A stretch of DNA of 64,000 nucleotides, taken from JACKAF01 sp041391485. Its GTDB lineage: Bacteria; Bdellovibrionota; FAC87; UBA2466; JACKAF01. Each line of letters begins with the position of its first letter. Within the stretch, counting starts at the first letter, position 1. Positions 45,440 through 55,928 of the stretch are shown here, in pieces. The notes beneath the pieces are model-generated. The model did not search any database, had not been told where the DNA came from, and was given only the letters and a program-made list of their open reading frames with translations. The stretch is from contig JAWKNY010000021.1 of NCBI GenBank assembly GCA_041391485.1, positions 1 to 64,000 on the forward strand, read 5' to 3'. A program made the position numbers and the translations under genes.

Positions 45440-46656
45440 TTACTCCAGTTCGCCAAAGCAGTAGGGAAGGGCTTCGTACGAGTCCGTGTCCAACGTACAC
45501 ACCCTAAATTCTTTTCCGGGCGTGAGGCTTCCTACTCGGCTTTCCAAATCCAAAGCAGCTGCCGCGTTGTAAGTGACTGCGGCGATGGCTTCCGGAACCG
45601 TCATTTTCATTTGGGTACAAGCAATAGTTGTCATCAGGGGCAGATTGCGACTGGGACAGGTGCCCGGGTTGTAGTCCGTGCTGAGGGCTACTCGTGCGCC
45701 CGCATCAATCAGGGCGCGGGCCGGCGGGTAGGGAGTGCCGGTAAAAAGCGACGCGCCGGGAAGCAGCACCGCTACCGTTTTGACTCTCCAAAAGCGCGAA
45801 TGTCTTCCTTTGAAACATGGTCCAGATGATCGATGCTGTACGCCCCTAGCTCAATCCCGAGTCGGGTCCCGCCTAGCGAGGTGAACTGATCGCTGTGAAC
45901 TTTGAGCTTCAAGCCCCTATCCAGAGCGGACTCAAAGAGCTTGCGTGCCTGCTGCGGGGAAAAGTAGCCGTCCTCCACAAAGACATCGAAAAAGCTAGCC
46001 AGTCCGCTGGCCGCTACTTCGGGGAGCCATTCGGCACAGATAAGATCCACGTAAGCGTCTGTGCGGCTCTTGTACTCGGGAGGTGTTGCGTGCGCAGGAA
46101 GAAAGGTCGGGACCAAAATCATCGCCGCCTGTTCGGAGAGCGCGTGAATGACTTGCAGTGCGCGCAGTTCGCTCTCCAACGTCAGCCCGTAGCCGGTTTT
46201 TATCTCCAGTGTACCGATCCCAAATTTCTGAAAGCGCGCGAGATCTTTGACCGCGTGTTCGACTAGCTGCTCACCTGGGGCCTCTCGGGTAGCGTTCATC
46301 GTCGTTAGAATCCCACCGCCAGCTGCCGCAATTTCCTGGTAGGTTTTCCCTTCACAACGCAAAGCAAAGTCGTGGTGTCGTGTCCCGCCGTAAATGAGAT
46401 GGGTGTGGCATTCTACCAGCTCCGGAATCCATACCTGCCCTTTGCCGGAAAAACGGTGGGTCAGATTATGGTACTTGTCCGGTAAGTCGGTGCCCTTCCC
46501 GGCCCAGAGGATCAAGTTGCTGTCGGCGTCGACCACCATCGAGGCGTTTTCCACGCACCCTAAATCATTTTTCTCTGGGTGACGGCCGTCTTTTTTGGCT
46601 ACGCCCTCAAGGGTGAGTAGTTGAGAGATCTCTTCATACAGAACGAGCGCCTCCAT
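45440..46656 (-). CDS. hutI: Imidazolonepropionase (one frameshift)
   Basis: Third enzyme of histidine degradation; hydrolyses imidazolonepropionate to formiminoglutamate. About 405 residues after adding one base to the T4 run 45778-45781 (KTVAV instead of KR-stop). The metallohydrolase motifs are ECHTHLIYGGTRHHDF, LEIKTGYGL, KVHSDQFTSLGG, IDHLDHVSKEDI and, after the break, STDYNPGTCPSRNLPLM with the catalytic Asp. The start overlaps the hutU stop (TGATG). The gene for the next step is outside the window. Confidence 0.9.
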
Positions 46657-48302
46657 CAGACCTCCATAGGAATTTGAACGTTGTTTCGGTGCGCGACTTC
46701 CTGAGCAATTTCGTAGCCGGCGTCGACGTGCCTAAAGATTCCCATTGCGGGATCGGAGTTTAGCACTCGGGATAAACGCGCGTCGGCGGCTTCTGTACCA
46801 TCGGCCACGATCACCATGCCTGCATGGATGGAGTAACCCATGCCCACTCCGCCTCCGTGGTGGACCGATACCCAGCTCGCGCCATTTACCGAGTTGATGA
46901 GGGCGTTGAGGATTGGCCAATCCGCCACCGCGTCGCTCCCATCTTTCATGGCCTCGGTTTCACGGTTCGGGGAGGCCACGCTTCCGCAATCCAGATGATC
47001 TCTACCGATCACAATCGGTGCTTTCACTTTTTTTTCACGGACCAAGCGATTGAACGCAAGGCCCGCTTTTTCTCTGTCGCCGTGTCCAAGCCAGCAGATG
47101 CGGGCGGGCAATCCCTGGAACTGAATTTTTTCTTTTGCAAGACCGAGCCAACGTTGAAGGCCCTTATCGTTTGGAAAGAGTTCCATCAGTAGGCGATCGG
47201 TGGTGTAGATGTCTTCGGGGTCCCCGCTGAGCGCCACCCATCGGAACGGCCCTTTGCCTTCACAAAAAAGCGGGCGGATGTACTCCGGAACAAACCCCGG
47301 TATCTTGAAGGCGTCTTTGACGCCTTCGAGTTCGGCTATTGCACGGATGTTATTGCCGTAGTCGAAGGTGGGGATGCCTTTGGCCTGGAAACTGAGTAAG
47401 CCCCGTACGTGCGTCGCGATGGATTGTTTGGACCGCTTTAAATACTCTGCCGGGTTACTTTCACGCAGTTTCGCGGCCGCCGCGATGTCGAGTCCTACGG
47501 GAACGTATCCCAGAAGCGGATCGTGGGCCGACGTTTGATCCGTCACTAAATCGGGTAGGTAGTTTCCGGCCGCAATTTGCGGGATGAGCTCTGCCGCATT
47601 TCCTAGCAGCCCTACTGACAGCGCCTGTTTTTTTTCCGTGGCCTCACGGATGCGATCCAGAGCTTTATCAAGGCTGGTTTCCATCACATCCAGATAGCCG
47701 GTTTCGAGCCGTCGCTGGATACGGGTGGGGTTGACGTCTATGCCCAAAAAGGAGGCGCCCGCCATCGTGGCCGCGAGCGGCTGAGCGCCGCCCATCCCTC
47801 CGAGGCCAGCGGAAAGGACCCACCGGCCGCTGAGATCGCCGCCGTAATGCTTGGCCCCGGCCGCCACAAAAGTTTCGTAGGTGCCCTGAAGAATGCCCTG
47901 GGTGGCAATGTAGATCCAACTGCCGGCCGTCATTTGACCAAACATCATCAGACCCTTTTTTTCCAAATCTCTGAAAACTTCCCAATTCGCCCAAGCGGGA
48001 ACCAGGAGTGAGTTGGCAATTAGCACGCGGGGCGCGTCGGGGTGCGATCGGATGATGCCAACCGGTTTGCCCGACTGCACTAAGAGTGTCTCGTCGTCTT
48101 TCAAGCTTTTAAGACTGCTCACGATGGCATCAAAGCACTTCCAGTTGCGCGCCGCTTTTCCCGAGCCGCCATAGACCACTAGCTCATCGGGGTTTTCCGC
48201 GACATCCGGATCGAGGTTATTCATGAGCATGCGGAGCGCGGCTTCTTGAACCCAACCTTTGCATTGCAGTTCGGTGCCGCGAGGTGCGTGTATCGTCGCC
48301 AT
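46656..48302 (-). CDS. hutU: Urocanate hydratase
   Basis: Second enzyme of histidine degradation, NAD-dependent. 548 residues, full length. Landmarks are ELVVYGGSGKAARNWKCFD near 42, SAGLGGMGGAQPLAATMAGA near 165 for NAD binding, and YCEGKGPFRW-like LFCEGKGPFRWVALSGDPED, plus GRDHLDCGSVASPNRETEAM with the active-site Cys. It follows hutH by 12 bases and is coupled to hutI. Confidence 0.96.
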   Translation of the reverse strand: MATIHAPRGTELQCKGWVQEAALRMLMNNLDPDVAENPDELVVYGGSGKAARNWKCFDAIVSSLKSLKDDETLLVQSGKPVGIIRSHPDAPRVLIANSLLVPAWANWEVFRDLEKKGLMMFGQMTAGSWIYIATQGILQGTYETFVAAGAKHYGGDLSGRWVLSAGLGGMGGAQPLAATMAGASFLGIDVNPTRIQRRLETGYLDVMETSLDKALDRIREATEKKQALSVGLLGNAAELIPQIAAGNYLPDLVTDQTSAHDPLLGYVPVGLDIAAAAKLRESNPAEYLKRSKQSIATHVRGLLSFQAKGIPTFDYGNNIRAIAELEGVKDAFKIPGFVPEYIRPLFCEGKGPFRWVALSGDPEDIYTTDRLLMELFPNDKGLQRWLGLAKEKIQFQGLPARICWLGHGDREKAGLAFNRLVREKKVKAPIVIGRDHLDCGSVASPNRETEAMKDGSDAVADWPILNALINSVNGASWVSVHHGGGVGMGYSIHAGMVIVADGTEAADARLSRVLNSDPAMGIFRHVDAGYEIAQEVAHRNNVQIPMEV

Positions 48303-48314
48303 CAGACTCTCCTT

Positions 48315-49889
48315 CTAAAGGGCTGCGGACGGGTTGTCGGTGGAAGGATTCTTTCTTTGCGTGGCCGGCTTTGTCAACGGCACGGTTTTTTGGATGAACT
48401 GATGAAGTTCTCCGCCGTCAATCAGTGCCGCGATTTTGGCGATGTCCTCGTGCAGGTTGCGATCCCGTTCGACGGGAGGCACGTGTTTGCGCACGAAAGT
48501 GTACAGAGCCCGTGGGCCTTTTCCGGGAATGAGAGGCTTTCGGAACTCTAGCGCCTGGCAGGCGGCCAGCATTTCAATCGCTAAAGCGTACTGTGTATTT
48601 TGCAAAATCGTCTTTGCTTTACGCGCGCAAAGCGGCCCCATGCTTACATGGTCCTCTTTTTCGTTGTTGGTGGGGATGGAGTCCGTCGATCCGGGGTGGG
48701 ACAGCAGGCGGTTTTCGGAAACCAGGCTCGCCGCGGTCACCTGCGCCATCATAAACCCGGAATTCAGTCCCTCTTCTTTAACCAAGAAGGTGGGGAGATC
48801 GCTGAAATGCGGATCCACGAGTTTGGAAACGCGTCGTTCGGAGAGACTCGCAATCTCGGCAAGTCCCATTCCCAGGATATCCAACGCGAAGGCGACAGGT
48901 TGTCCGTGGAAGTTTCCGTTGGAGACCAGCTCGCGGGTCGTCCAGTTTACGACCGGATTATCGGTAGCGGCATTGAGCTCCACGGAAAGCGTATTTCTCA
49001 CCGTCTGCACCAGATCCCGAACCGCCCCGTGAACTTGCGGGACGCAGCGGAACGAGTAAGGATCTTGTACGCGGTCGCAGGTTTCGTGGCTTTTATATAT
49101 CTCGCTGTCTTGCATGTAGTGGCGCAATAGCTCTGCGGATCGGATCTGCCCCGGATACGGGCGTGTCTGTTGTACCCAGTCAGCGTAAGCGGCGGGTGTC
49201 CCTAAGACCCCTTCCAAGCTGCACGTGCTGGTCAGATCAGCGAGATCAACCAGTTCCTCTGCTTTGAGCAGTAGCAAAGCTCCCAATCCTGTCATCTGTT
49301 GGGTCCCGTTGATGAGAGAAAGCCCCTCTTTAGGAGCGAGCTTGAAAGGCTTGAGTCCCGCTGCTTGTAGCGCTTCTCCACCTTTTAACCGCTTTCCTTT
49401 GTAGAAAGCTTCTCCTTCACCGATGACGACAGAGGCGAGATGAGCCAATGGGGCCAAGTCGCCACTCGCGCCTACCGATCCTTTGCTTGGGATCACCGGG
49501 TGGATTTTGTGGTTGAGCATGGAGATCAGGAATTCCACGAGCTCGGGCCTGACGCCACTGAAACCCTTGGCAAGGACATTGGTCCTCAAAAGTAAGATGG
49601 CGCGAGACTCTTCTTCGGAGTGAATTTCGCCCACGCCCGCGCAATGACTGCGGATGAGATTCTCTTGCAGCTCTTCGAGACGGCTGTCATCGATGCGCAC
49701 TTTGCTTAGGACTCCAAAGCCGGTGTTGATGCTGTAAATGCTCTTGCCTGAGTGGATGGCTTTCTCGACAACGTCACGCGATTGCATGAGTTTCATCAGC
49801 GTTGCTTCAGTTAGCTCCACCGGTGACTCTTCGGATACAATGGAACGAAATTTTTCAAGCGAGAGCGACTCGCCGTCGATGCTTACCAT
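48315..49889 (-). CDS. hutH: Histidine ammonia-lyase
   Basis: First enzyme of histidine degradation, forming urocanate and ammonia. 524 residues. The self-made MIO cofactor comes from Ala-Ser-Gly in SKGSVGASGDLAPLAHLAS (about 140). Other landmarks are YSINTGFGVLSKVR and IPTNNEKEDHVSMGPLCARK. The start at 49889 follows a G-rich site (GGGGGGCC). It lies 19 bases after rpe, so the hut genes seem to ride on the alaS-fmt transcript; no HutC-type repressor is visible. Confidence 0.95.
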   Translation of the reverse strand: MVSIDGESLSLEKFRSIVSEESPVELTEATLMKLMQSRDVVEKAIHSGKSIYSINTGFGVLSKVRIDDSRLEELQENLIRSHCAGVGEIHSEEESRAILLLRTNVLAKGFSGVRPELVEFLISMLNHKIHPVIPSKGSVGASGDLAPLAHLASVVIGEGEAFYKGKRLKGGEALQAAGLKPFKLAPKEGLSLINGTQQMTGLGALLLLKAEELVDLADLTSTCSLEGVLGTPAAYADWVQQTRPYPGQIRSAELLRHYMQDSEIYKSHETCDRVQDPYSFRCVPQVHGAVRDLVQTVRNTLSVELNAATDNPVVNWTTRELVSNGNFHGQPVAFALDILGMGLAEIASLSERRVSKLVDPHFSDLPTFLVKEEGLNSGFMMAQVTAASLVSENRLLSHPGSTDSIPTNNEKEDHVSMGPLCARKAKTILQNTQYALAIEMLAACQALEFRKPLIPGKGPRALYTFVRKHVPPVERDRNLHEDIAKIAALIDGGELHQFIQKTVPLTKPATQRKNPSTDNPSAAL

Positions 49890-49908
49890 GAGGCCCCCCA
49901 GCCCGTGC

Positions 49909-50556
49909 TTAGATTTCCTGGCGGATAGACTCTATCCTTTTTTTATAATCCTCTGCCGCAAAGATTCCCGTGCCGATGACCAGGATCTCGGCTCCGGCTT
50001 GGGTTACTTCTTTGGCGTTCTCTTGTTTGATGCCGCCATCAATTTCAATCTGAATATTTCTTGCCCCAATCTTCTGACGAAGTTGGCGTACGCGATCCAA
50101 GGAGGCCGGGATAAACTTTTGCCCCCCAAAACCTGGATTTACACTCATTATCAGGACAAACTCCACGTCGTCCAAAACCGCATCCAACGAGGCGAGCGAG
50201 GTGCCCGGGTTAATCGCCACGCCGGGTCTCATGCCGAGGTTTTTGATTTCGTTCAAAGTGCGGTTGATGTGCGGGCAGGCTTCGACGTGGACCGTAATCC
50301 AATCGCAGCCGGCGTCTGCAAAATCTTTGAGATAGCGATCGGCATTCTCGATCATCAAGTGGGCGTCGAGCGGTAGTTTTGTCTTTTCTCGGATCTTCTG
50401 TATGACCGGGGCGCCAAAGGTGATGTTCGGTACGAAATGGCCGTCCATGATATCGAGGTGCAATACGTCCGCACCCGCTTTTTCAACGGCTTGTACTTCG
50501 TCCTGCAATCTGGAAAGATCACAGGCCAAGAGAGAGGGTGCAATCTGAACTGCCAC
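49909..50556 (-). CDS. rpe: Ribulose-phosphate 3-epimerase
   Basis: Interconverts ribulose-5-phosphate and xylulose-5-phosphate. 215 residues. The TIM-barrel signatures are IAPSLLACDLSRL, HLDIMDGHFVPNITFG (metal-binding Asp and His), LDAHLMIEN, LIMSVNPGFGGQKF and IEIDGGI. It starts 50 bases after fmt and follows it on the same strand. Confidence 0.96.
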   Translation of the reverse strand: MAVQIAPSLLACDLSRLQDEVQAVEKAGADVLHLDIMDGHFVPNITFGAPVIQKIREKTKLPLDAHLMIENADRYLKDFADAGCDWITVHVEACPHINRTLNEIKNLGMRPGVAINPGTSLASLDAVLDDVEFVLIMSVNPGFGGQKFIPASLDRVRQLRQKIGARNIQIEIDGGIKQENAKEVTQAGAEILVIGTGIFAAEDYKKRIESIRQEI

Positions 50557-50606
50557 TATTTCCCCGCATTATCTTAAACGTTCTTCTAACGCTTGCTCTA
50601 AAACGT

Positions 50607-51541
50607 TCAAAAGGGTCCAACTGTCGAGATGGGGGTCTGGTATCCCCTAAGGAAGTCTTCGACGCCGAGTCTTTTTCTATTCTCGAGCTGAATTTCTGTC
50701 AAGGCGAGCACCTTCCCGTCACCGCAGACGACGTGTAGGTGGCTTTTTCCGTCTGTTAGCGCGGTGCCGGGTGGGACGGATTTGCTTTGAGAGAGGACCT
50801 TGGTTTTGAATACCTTAAGCCGTTTTCCATTGAGGAGCGTTTCGGCGATGGGCCACGGCTGAAGCGCGCGCACCTGGTCGTGTAGGCGCTGGGCGGAATC
50901 CTGGAAACTGAGGATAGCTTCTTCCTTCAAAATCTTTCGGGCCACGGTGACCTGGTCCGGGGCCTGCGGCGTGAAGTGCATCGGCCCTTTCTCGGCGAGG
51001 GCTAAGGCCTCCAGCGCGGCCTCGGCTCCCAAGGTCGCGAGCCTCTGCAAAAGTTCTCCTGAGGTTTCGTCAGGCCGAATAGCTGTTCGTTTCTGAAGGA
51101 GCACGTCGCCAGCGTCGAGGGCCTTCACCATTTTTTGGAGGCTCACGCCTGTCTCGGCGTCGCCATTCCAGATGGCCCTCTGGACGGGAGCTGCGCCTCG
51201 GTACTTGGGAAGCAGCGAGGCGTGTATGTTTAAGCACCCGAGCGGTGGCAATTGTAACAACGGTTCTTTGAGGAGCTGCCCAAAAGCCACGACGAGTATC
51301 AAGTCGGGTTCTTTGCTCTTGAGCGCCTCAAAAGTTCTGGCGTCGTTAACGTTTTCGGTGGGCCAGACCGGCAAATGCAGACGGACGGCTGTTTGCTCCA
51401 CCGCAGAGGGAGTAAGCTTATGTCCTCTGCCAGATTGTCGGGCGGGTTGAGTAACCACCGCTACCGGCGCCTTGCCCTCGGCGTGCAAGCGTTCGAGTAT
51501 GGTTGCGGCGATTTCGGGGTGCCCATAAAGAGGTACTTCAT
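50607..51541 (-). CDS. fmt: Methionyl-tRNA formyltransferase (one frameshift)
   Basis: Formylates initiator Met-tRNA. About 311 residues after adding one base to the G4 run 51516-51519. The true start is the ATG at 51541: MKYLFMGTP, then EIAATILERLHAEGK after the fix, the standard Fmt opening. QPARQSGRGHKLTPS, LNIHASLLPKYRGAAPVQRA (formyl donor site) and MVKALDAGDVLL follow. The ATG overlaps the def stop by ATGA, giving the common def-fmt pair. The open frame further upstream to 51707 is only the out-of-frame end of def. Confidence 0.9.
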
Positions 51542-52043
51542 AAAAGCAAGTCTTTTCCAATTTGCGTTTCAGAAGGCGGCGTTTGAGCGGGGAAACGCGT
51601 TCGATAAAGGTGTCCGTCCAGGTGATCGTTTTCGTGTTGGACCGCGACGGCCAAAAGTCCATCGGCGTCCAGCTGCTGGGGATTTCCAAAGCGATCCTGG
51701 TACTCAATGTGAATCTCGGCCTTGCGTTTTACAAATTCGGAAACCCCAGGGACGCTGAGACAGGCCTCTTCAAAATCAATACTTCCTTTGCCCCGGACAG
51801 AACCGGGTTGATGAACTCTAGAATGCGGTTGTAGCGTTCGTCCTGATTGCGGATATCAATGACAAACACCCGCCACAAGCGATTCACCTGAGGGGCCGCG
51901 AGTCCAATCCCATTGGCCGAGTACATAGTCGTCGCCATTTCGTCCAGAAAGCCGTGAAAATTCTCGTCAAAGACTTCGACGTTTTCTGACTTTTCCGCCA
52001 GTCGCGGGTCCGGGTATTTCAGTATCTCTAGCACGGCACTCAC
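51538..52043 (-). CDS. def: Peptide deformylase (one frameshift)
   Basis: Removes the formyl group from new proteins. About 168 residues after adding one base to the T3 run 51787-51789. Motif 1 is GIGLAAPQV near 47. After the break SIDFEEACLSVPGV gives motif 2, with Ala in place of the usual Gly (EACLS instead of EGCLS). Motif 3 is VQHENDHLDG (HExxH metal site). GTG start at 52043 overlaps the preceding permease stop. Coupled to fmt. Confidence 0.9.
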
Positions 52044-53122
52044 TTCCGCTTGATGATGACCATCAGCGCGTAGGTCAGAAATACACCATTGGTAAGCCAG
52101 CCTGCAACCACAGGGGGAAGCAGGTTCGCCTGGCCAGCAGCGAGGCAGATTCTAAACACGAGGAGGTAGAGCAGGATTACGCCAAAAGCGTAGCTCGCCC
52201 CACGGGTTACGGTACGTTGGCGCATCGGGTTTGCGGCCAGAGGGATTCCGATCATGACAAAGATAAGTGGGGAGAAGACCAGGGCCAGACGCTCGTGGTA
52301 GTTGATGGCGGGCGTGGTGGTGTCCAGGCCGTAAAGTTCATGACGCTCGATTCGCAATCTCAGATCTCGCAAACGCAGGTACTTGCGCTCGTCGGTGAAC
52401 TCCAAGAATTGCTTGGGGGGTTGCGTAATCAGCCCGCTCCTAGCTTCAAACTTTTGCGCGACCGGGTAGTTTCCACCCATCTCACCAAGCGGGTAGGTGA
52501 TGGAAAAGCCATCCTCTAAGATCCACTTTTGTCCGTCGAACTTAGCGCGTTTCGCGCTCACCCGCTCCTTGATGCGCAAAGCATCGTCCAGGGTGTAGAT
52601 CGTGATCCCTTCAAGCTGAGTGTTTTCTGAGATAAACCTGTCGATGTTGTAGATCTTGTCCCCGGTCTTGTACCAATAGCGGCTTGGATAAAAGGTAAAA
52701 GACTTGTCTCCTGAATCCTCCACTCCCCGCTTTAACAGGTACATCCTCTTTTGGGCCGCCGGAACCACGGAATCAAAGACAAGAAAAGACACGGTAGAAA
52801 TTATCGCCACGGTTCCGATAAAGGTGGAGCTGATACGGATAATTCCCATCCCCCCCGAGTAGATGGCTAGCAATTCGTTTTGCCGAGACAGGGTGGTGAG
52901 AATAAGCAAGGTAGCCATGAGTACTGCCACGGGCACGAACTGATTGAGGGCGATAGGAACCTGATAAAGATAATAGAGGAACATCGCGTGGCCGCTTAGT
53001 TCCAAGCGCCAAAACTCCTCAAAAAAGCGGATGGCGATGTAGACGGCCGCGAGCCCGAACAGGACGAGAATAAAATAAATTAAAAACTCTCGGATTAAAT
53101 ATCGGTCTAAGGTGTCCATCAT
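52040..53122 (-). CDS. LptF/LptG-family LPS export permease
   Basis: 360 residues. The N-terminus LDRYLIREFLIYFILVLFGL opens three helices. A periplasmic jelly-roll-like domain runs from about 125 to 260 (YWYKTGDKIYNIDRFI, LEGITIYTLDDALRIKERVS). Three C-terminal helices follow (LVFSPLIFVMIGIPLAANPM). This is the layout of the LptBFG inner-membrane permease that extracts LPS. Only one of the pair is here; similarity in length and the LAANPMRQ region suits LptG or LptF equally. It overlaps alaS and def by 4 bases each. Confidence 0.87.
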   Translation of the reverse strand: MMDTLDRYLIREFLIYFILVLFGLAAVYIAIRFFEEFWRLELSGHAMFLYYLYQVPIALNQFVPVAVLMATLLILTTLSRQNELLAIYSGGMGIIRISSTFIGTVAIISTVSFLVFDSVVPAAQKRMYLLKRGVEDSGDKSFTFYPSRYWYKTGDKIYNIDRFISENTQLEGITIYTLDDALRIKERVSAKRAKFDGQKWILEDGFSITYPLGEMGGNYPVAQKFEARSGLITQPPKQFLEFTDERKYLRLRDLRLRIERHELYGLDTTTPAINYHERLALVFSPLIFVMIGIPLAANPMRQRTVTRGASYAFGVILLYLLVFRICLAAGQANLLPPVVAGWLTNGVFLTYALMVIIKRK

Positions 53123-55788
53123 CCGTTGGCGGCCAACCAGGCTTCAAACTTTTCAAAAGCTTGCGGGATTCCTTCGGGTCGGGTGCCCCCTGCCTGAGCG
53201 AAATCGGGACGCCCACCGCCACTGCCTCCGACGGCATCGGCGATATGCTTTACGATGGTGGAGGCATCATAAGTAGGAATCAAATCCTTGGAAAGCCCTA
53301 CGCACAGGAAGACCTTGTCGTTCTCCTGGCTTGCGAGAATGACCACCGTTTTGGTTTTGAGTTTGTCCCGCACCTGATCCACAAGCGAGCGAAGAATCTT
53401 GGGGTTGACCGCCGGTACCGTCTCCATCACGACCTGCAATCCCTTCAGATCTTTCTTTTTCTCCCAAAGCGAACCTTCGCCGCTCTCGCCTCCGCGAGCC
53501 GATCCTTGAGCCAGCTTTAACTTGGCCTGCTCCAGCTCGGTTCGAAGTTGTTTGTTTTCTTTGGAGAGCAAGGTGATTTTGTCGGAGATTCTATCGGCAC
53601 CCACTTTAAGCTGAGTCGCGAGGCTGTCGACGAGCCCGCTCCGCTCAAAAAGGTATTTCTGAGCTTCAGCAGAAGTATAGGCCACAATGCGTCTCGTTCC
53701 GCTAGCGACTGACGATTCGCTGATGATCTTAAAAATGCCAATTTCGCCTGAGTGCTTAAGATGCGTGCCACCACAGAGCTCTATGCTATAGGGCGTTTTT
53801 TCATTGCCTACCCGAATGACCCGAACCACATCCCCGTATTTTTCTTCGAAGAAGGCGATCGCCCCCTTCTTGGTCGCTTCTTCTATGCCCATCTCTTCGA
53901 TAGAGACGGGGTCGTCATTTCGGATTTCCGCATTGACCGAATCTTCCACCTTTTGAAGTTCTGCCGGTGTCAGGGCCCGCGGACAGCTAAAATCAAAGCG
54001 CAGCATCTGCGGCGTTACCTGAGAGCCTGCCTGCTGGATGCGCACGCCAATATCCGGAAGCGCACGCAGGGCTGCATGAAGCAGGTGAGTGGCCGTGTGG
54101 TTGATAGCCGTGAACTGCCTTTTTTCGCGATCTACATGCAGGTGGTAGGATTTTCCCTTTTCCACTTTACCCGAACGAATCTTGACGGTGTGGATGAAGG
54201 CCGAACCTGATTTTCGAGTATCGAGGACAAGCGCCTTTGCCGATCCCGACTTCCAGCGTACCGCCGTCGCCTACCTGTCCGCCGCTTTCGGCGTAAAAGT
54301 GGTTCTATCGAAAACGACGTGCCCGACTTCGCCCTCACCCAGCGTTTCTACAAGTTCCGTTCCATCTTCGGAAAAAAGAAGGAGGGCTTTGGCATCAGTC
54401 GTTAGGCTGTGATAACCGAGGAATTCGGTTTTCATAGAACCGATAAGCTCGCTCTTCACAACCCCCTGGCCGTAAGCACCAATGGAATGCCCGCTTTGAC
54501 TGCGTTGTTTTTCCATGTGTTCGGCAAACCCGGCCTCGTCTACCTCCAGATTTTGCTCTTTGGCAATTACCTGGGTGAGGTCGAGCGGGAAACCAAAGGT
54601 GTCGTACAACTTGAACGCGACGCCTGCATCCAGTGTCTTGCTCTTGGATTGCTTTACCTTTGCAAGGGCGTCTTCCAGTATGCCCATCCCGCGATCCAAG
54701 GTTTCGTGAAACTTGAGCTCTTCTTCGTGGATGATCTCTTCTATTAGAACTTCATTGGCTTTAATCTCGGGGTATGCGTCTCCCAGCGTTTGTACGACTG
54801 CAGGAACCAGCTGGTGGATGAACGGAGCTTCCTGGCCAAGCTTTTTCCCGTGGCGGATGGCTCGTCGTAAAATTCGGCGCAAGACGTAACCTCTACCCTC
54901 ATTCGTCGGTGTCACACCGTCTGCGATCAGGAAGGTACAGGAACGAGCGTGGTCCATGAGGACGCGTATGGAAGCGTCCCGCTCGGCATCGTCTCCATAA
55001 GATCGTCTTGTGATCCGCGCGATCAAAGTCTTGAGCGGCAGGAACAGATCCGTATCGTAGTTGTTGTAAACATTTTGGAAAATACAAGTGAGGCGTTCCA
55101 AGCCAGCTCCGGTATCGACGCTGGGCTTGGGCAGTGGGTTCATCTTACCGGAAGCGTCGCGGTCAAACTGCATGAAGACCAGGTTCCAGATTTCTACAAA
55201 GCGGGTGGTACCGGGATAGGCCGGACTCGTGTCGTCGGGAGAGGCAGCGTGTGCCGTTCCCCAATCATAATGAATCTCGGTGCAAGGGCCACAGGGTCCG
55301 GTATCCCCCATCGCCCAGAAGTTGTCCTTTTCTCCGAGCTTGTAGATCCATTCCTTTTTTACGCCTTGCGCCTGCCAAAGAGAAAGCGCTTCGTCGTCTT
55401 TTTCATAAACCGTAATGCGTAGTCGATCTTTGGGGACTCGCAGCACTTCGGTGAGAAGCTCCCACGCGTAGGCGATCGCTTGCTCTTTGAAGTAGTCGCC
55501 GAAGGAGAAGTTTCCCAGCATTTCAAAGAACGTGTGGTGGCGCGGGGTAAACCCGACGTTCTCCAAGTCGTTGTGCTTGCCCCCGGCCCGTACGCATTTC
55601 TGGCTGGACGTTGCCCTTTTGAGGGATTTGTCGAGACCGAGGAAATTGTCTTTGAACTGAACCATCCCGGCATTGGTGAAGAGCAAGGTGGCGTCGCCGG
55701 CCGGCACCAAGCTGGAACTGGGAACCCGTTGGTGCCCGTTTTCCTCGAAAAATTTCAGAAACTTCTCTCTTAAATCAACAGCGCGCAT
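53119..55788 (-). CDS. alaS: Alanyl-tRNA synthetase (two compensating frameshifts)
   Basis: About 889 residues. The class II core is FFEENGHQRVPSSSLVPAGD, FTNAGMVQFKDNFLG, GFTPRHHTFFEMLGNFSFGD and DTGPCGPCTEIHYD. The editing domain has NHTATHLLHAALR and CGGTHLKHSGEIG for zinc. The frame shifts at the A4 run 54295-54298 (one base missing; TFYAESGGQVGDGG is then restored) and back near 54234 (one base extra; ALVLDTRKSGSAF resumes). The changes cancel, so start and stop share a frame. AlaRS is essential, so this is almost certainly a sequence error. First gene of the minus-strand run; divergent from bioB. Confidence 0.92.
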
Positions 55789-55928
55789 GCCTCTTCCTGT
55801 AGGGCTGATTATTCATCAATTCGTGCCCATTCTCAACCTCTACGCGAGAGTTCCGTGCCCGAGCTGTTTGCCTTGTAGGCCCTTAAAGAGTAAGAAAAGG
55901 GCTACGCTTTTTGGAGCTAGGGAGAGAT

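Noticed and set aside
51542..51707. Upstream extension of the fmt reading frame
   Set aside because: It is the out-of-frame 3' end of def; the real fmt start is the ATG at 51541 once a missing base is restored.
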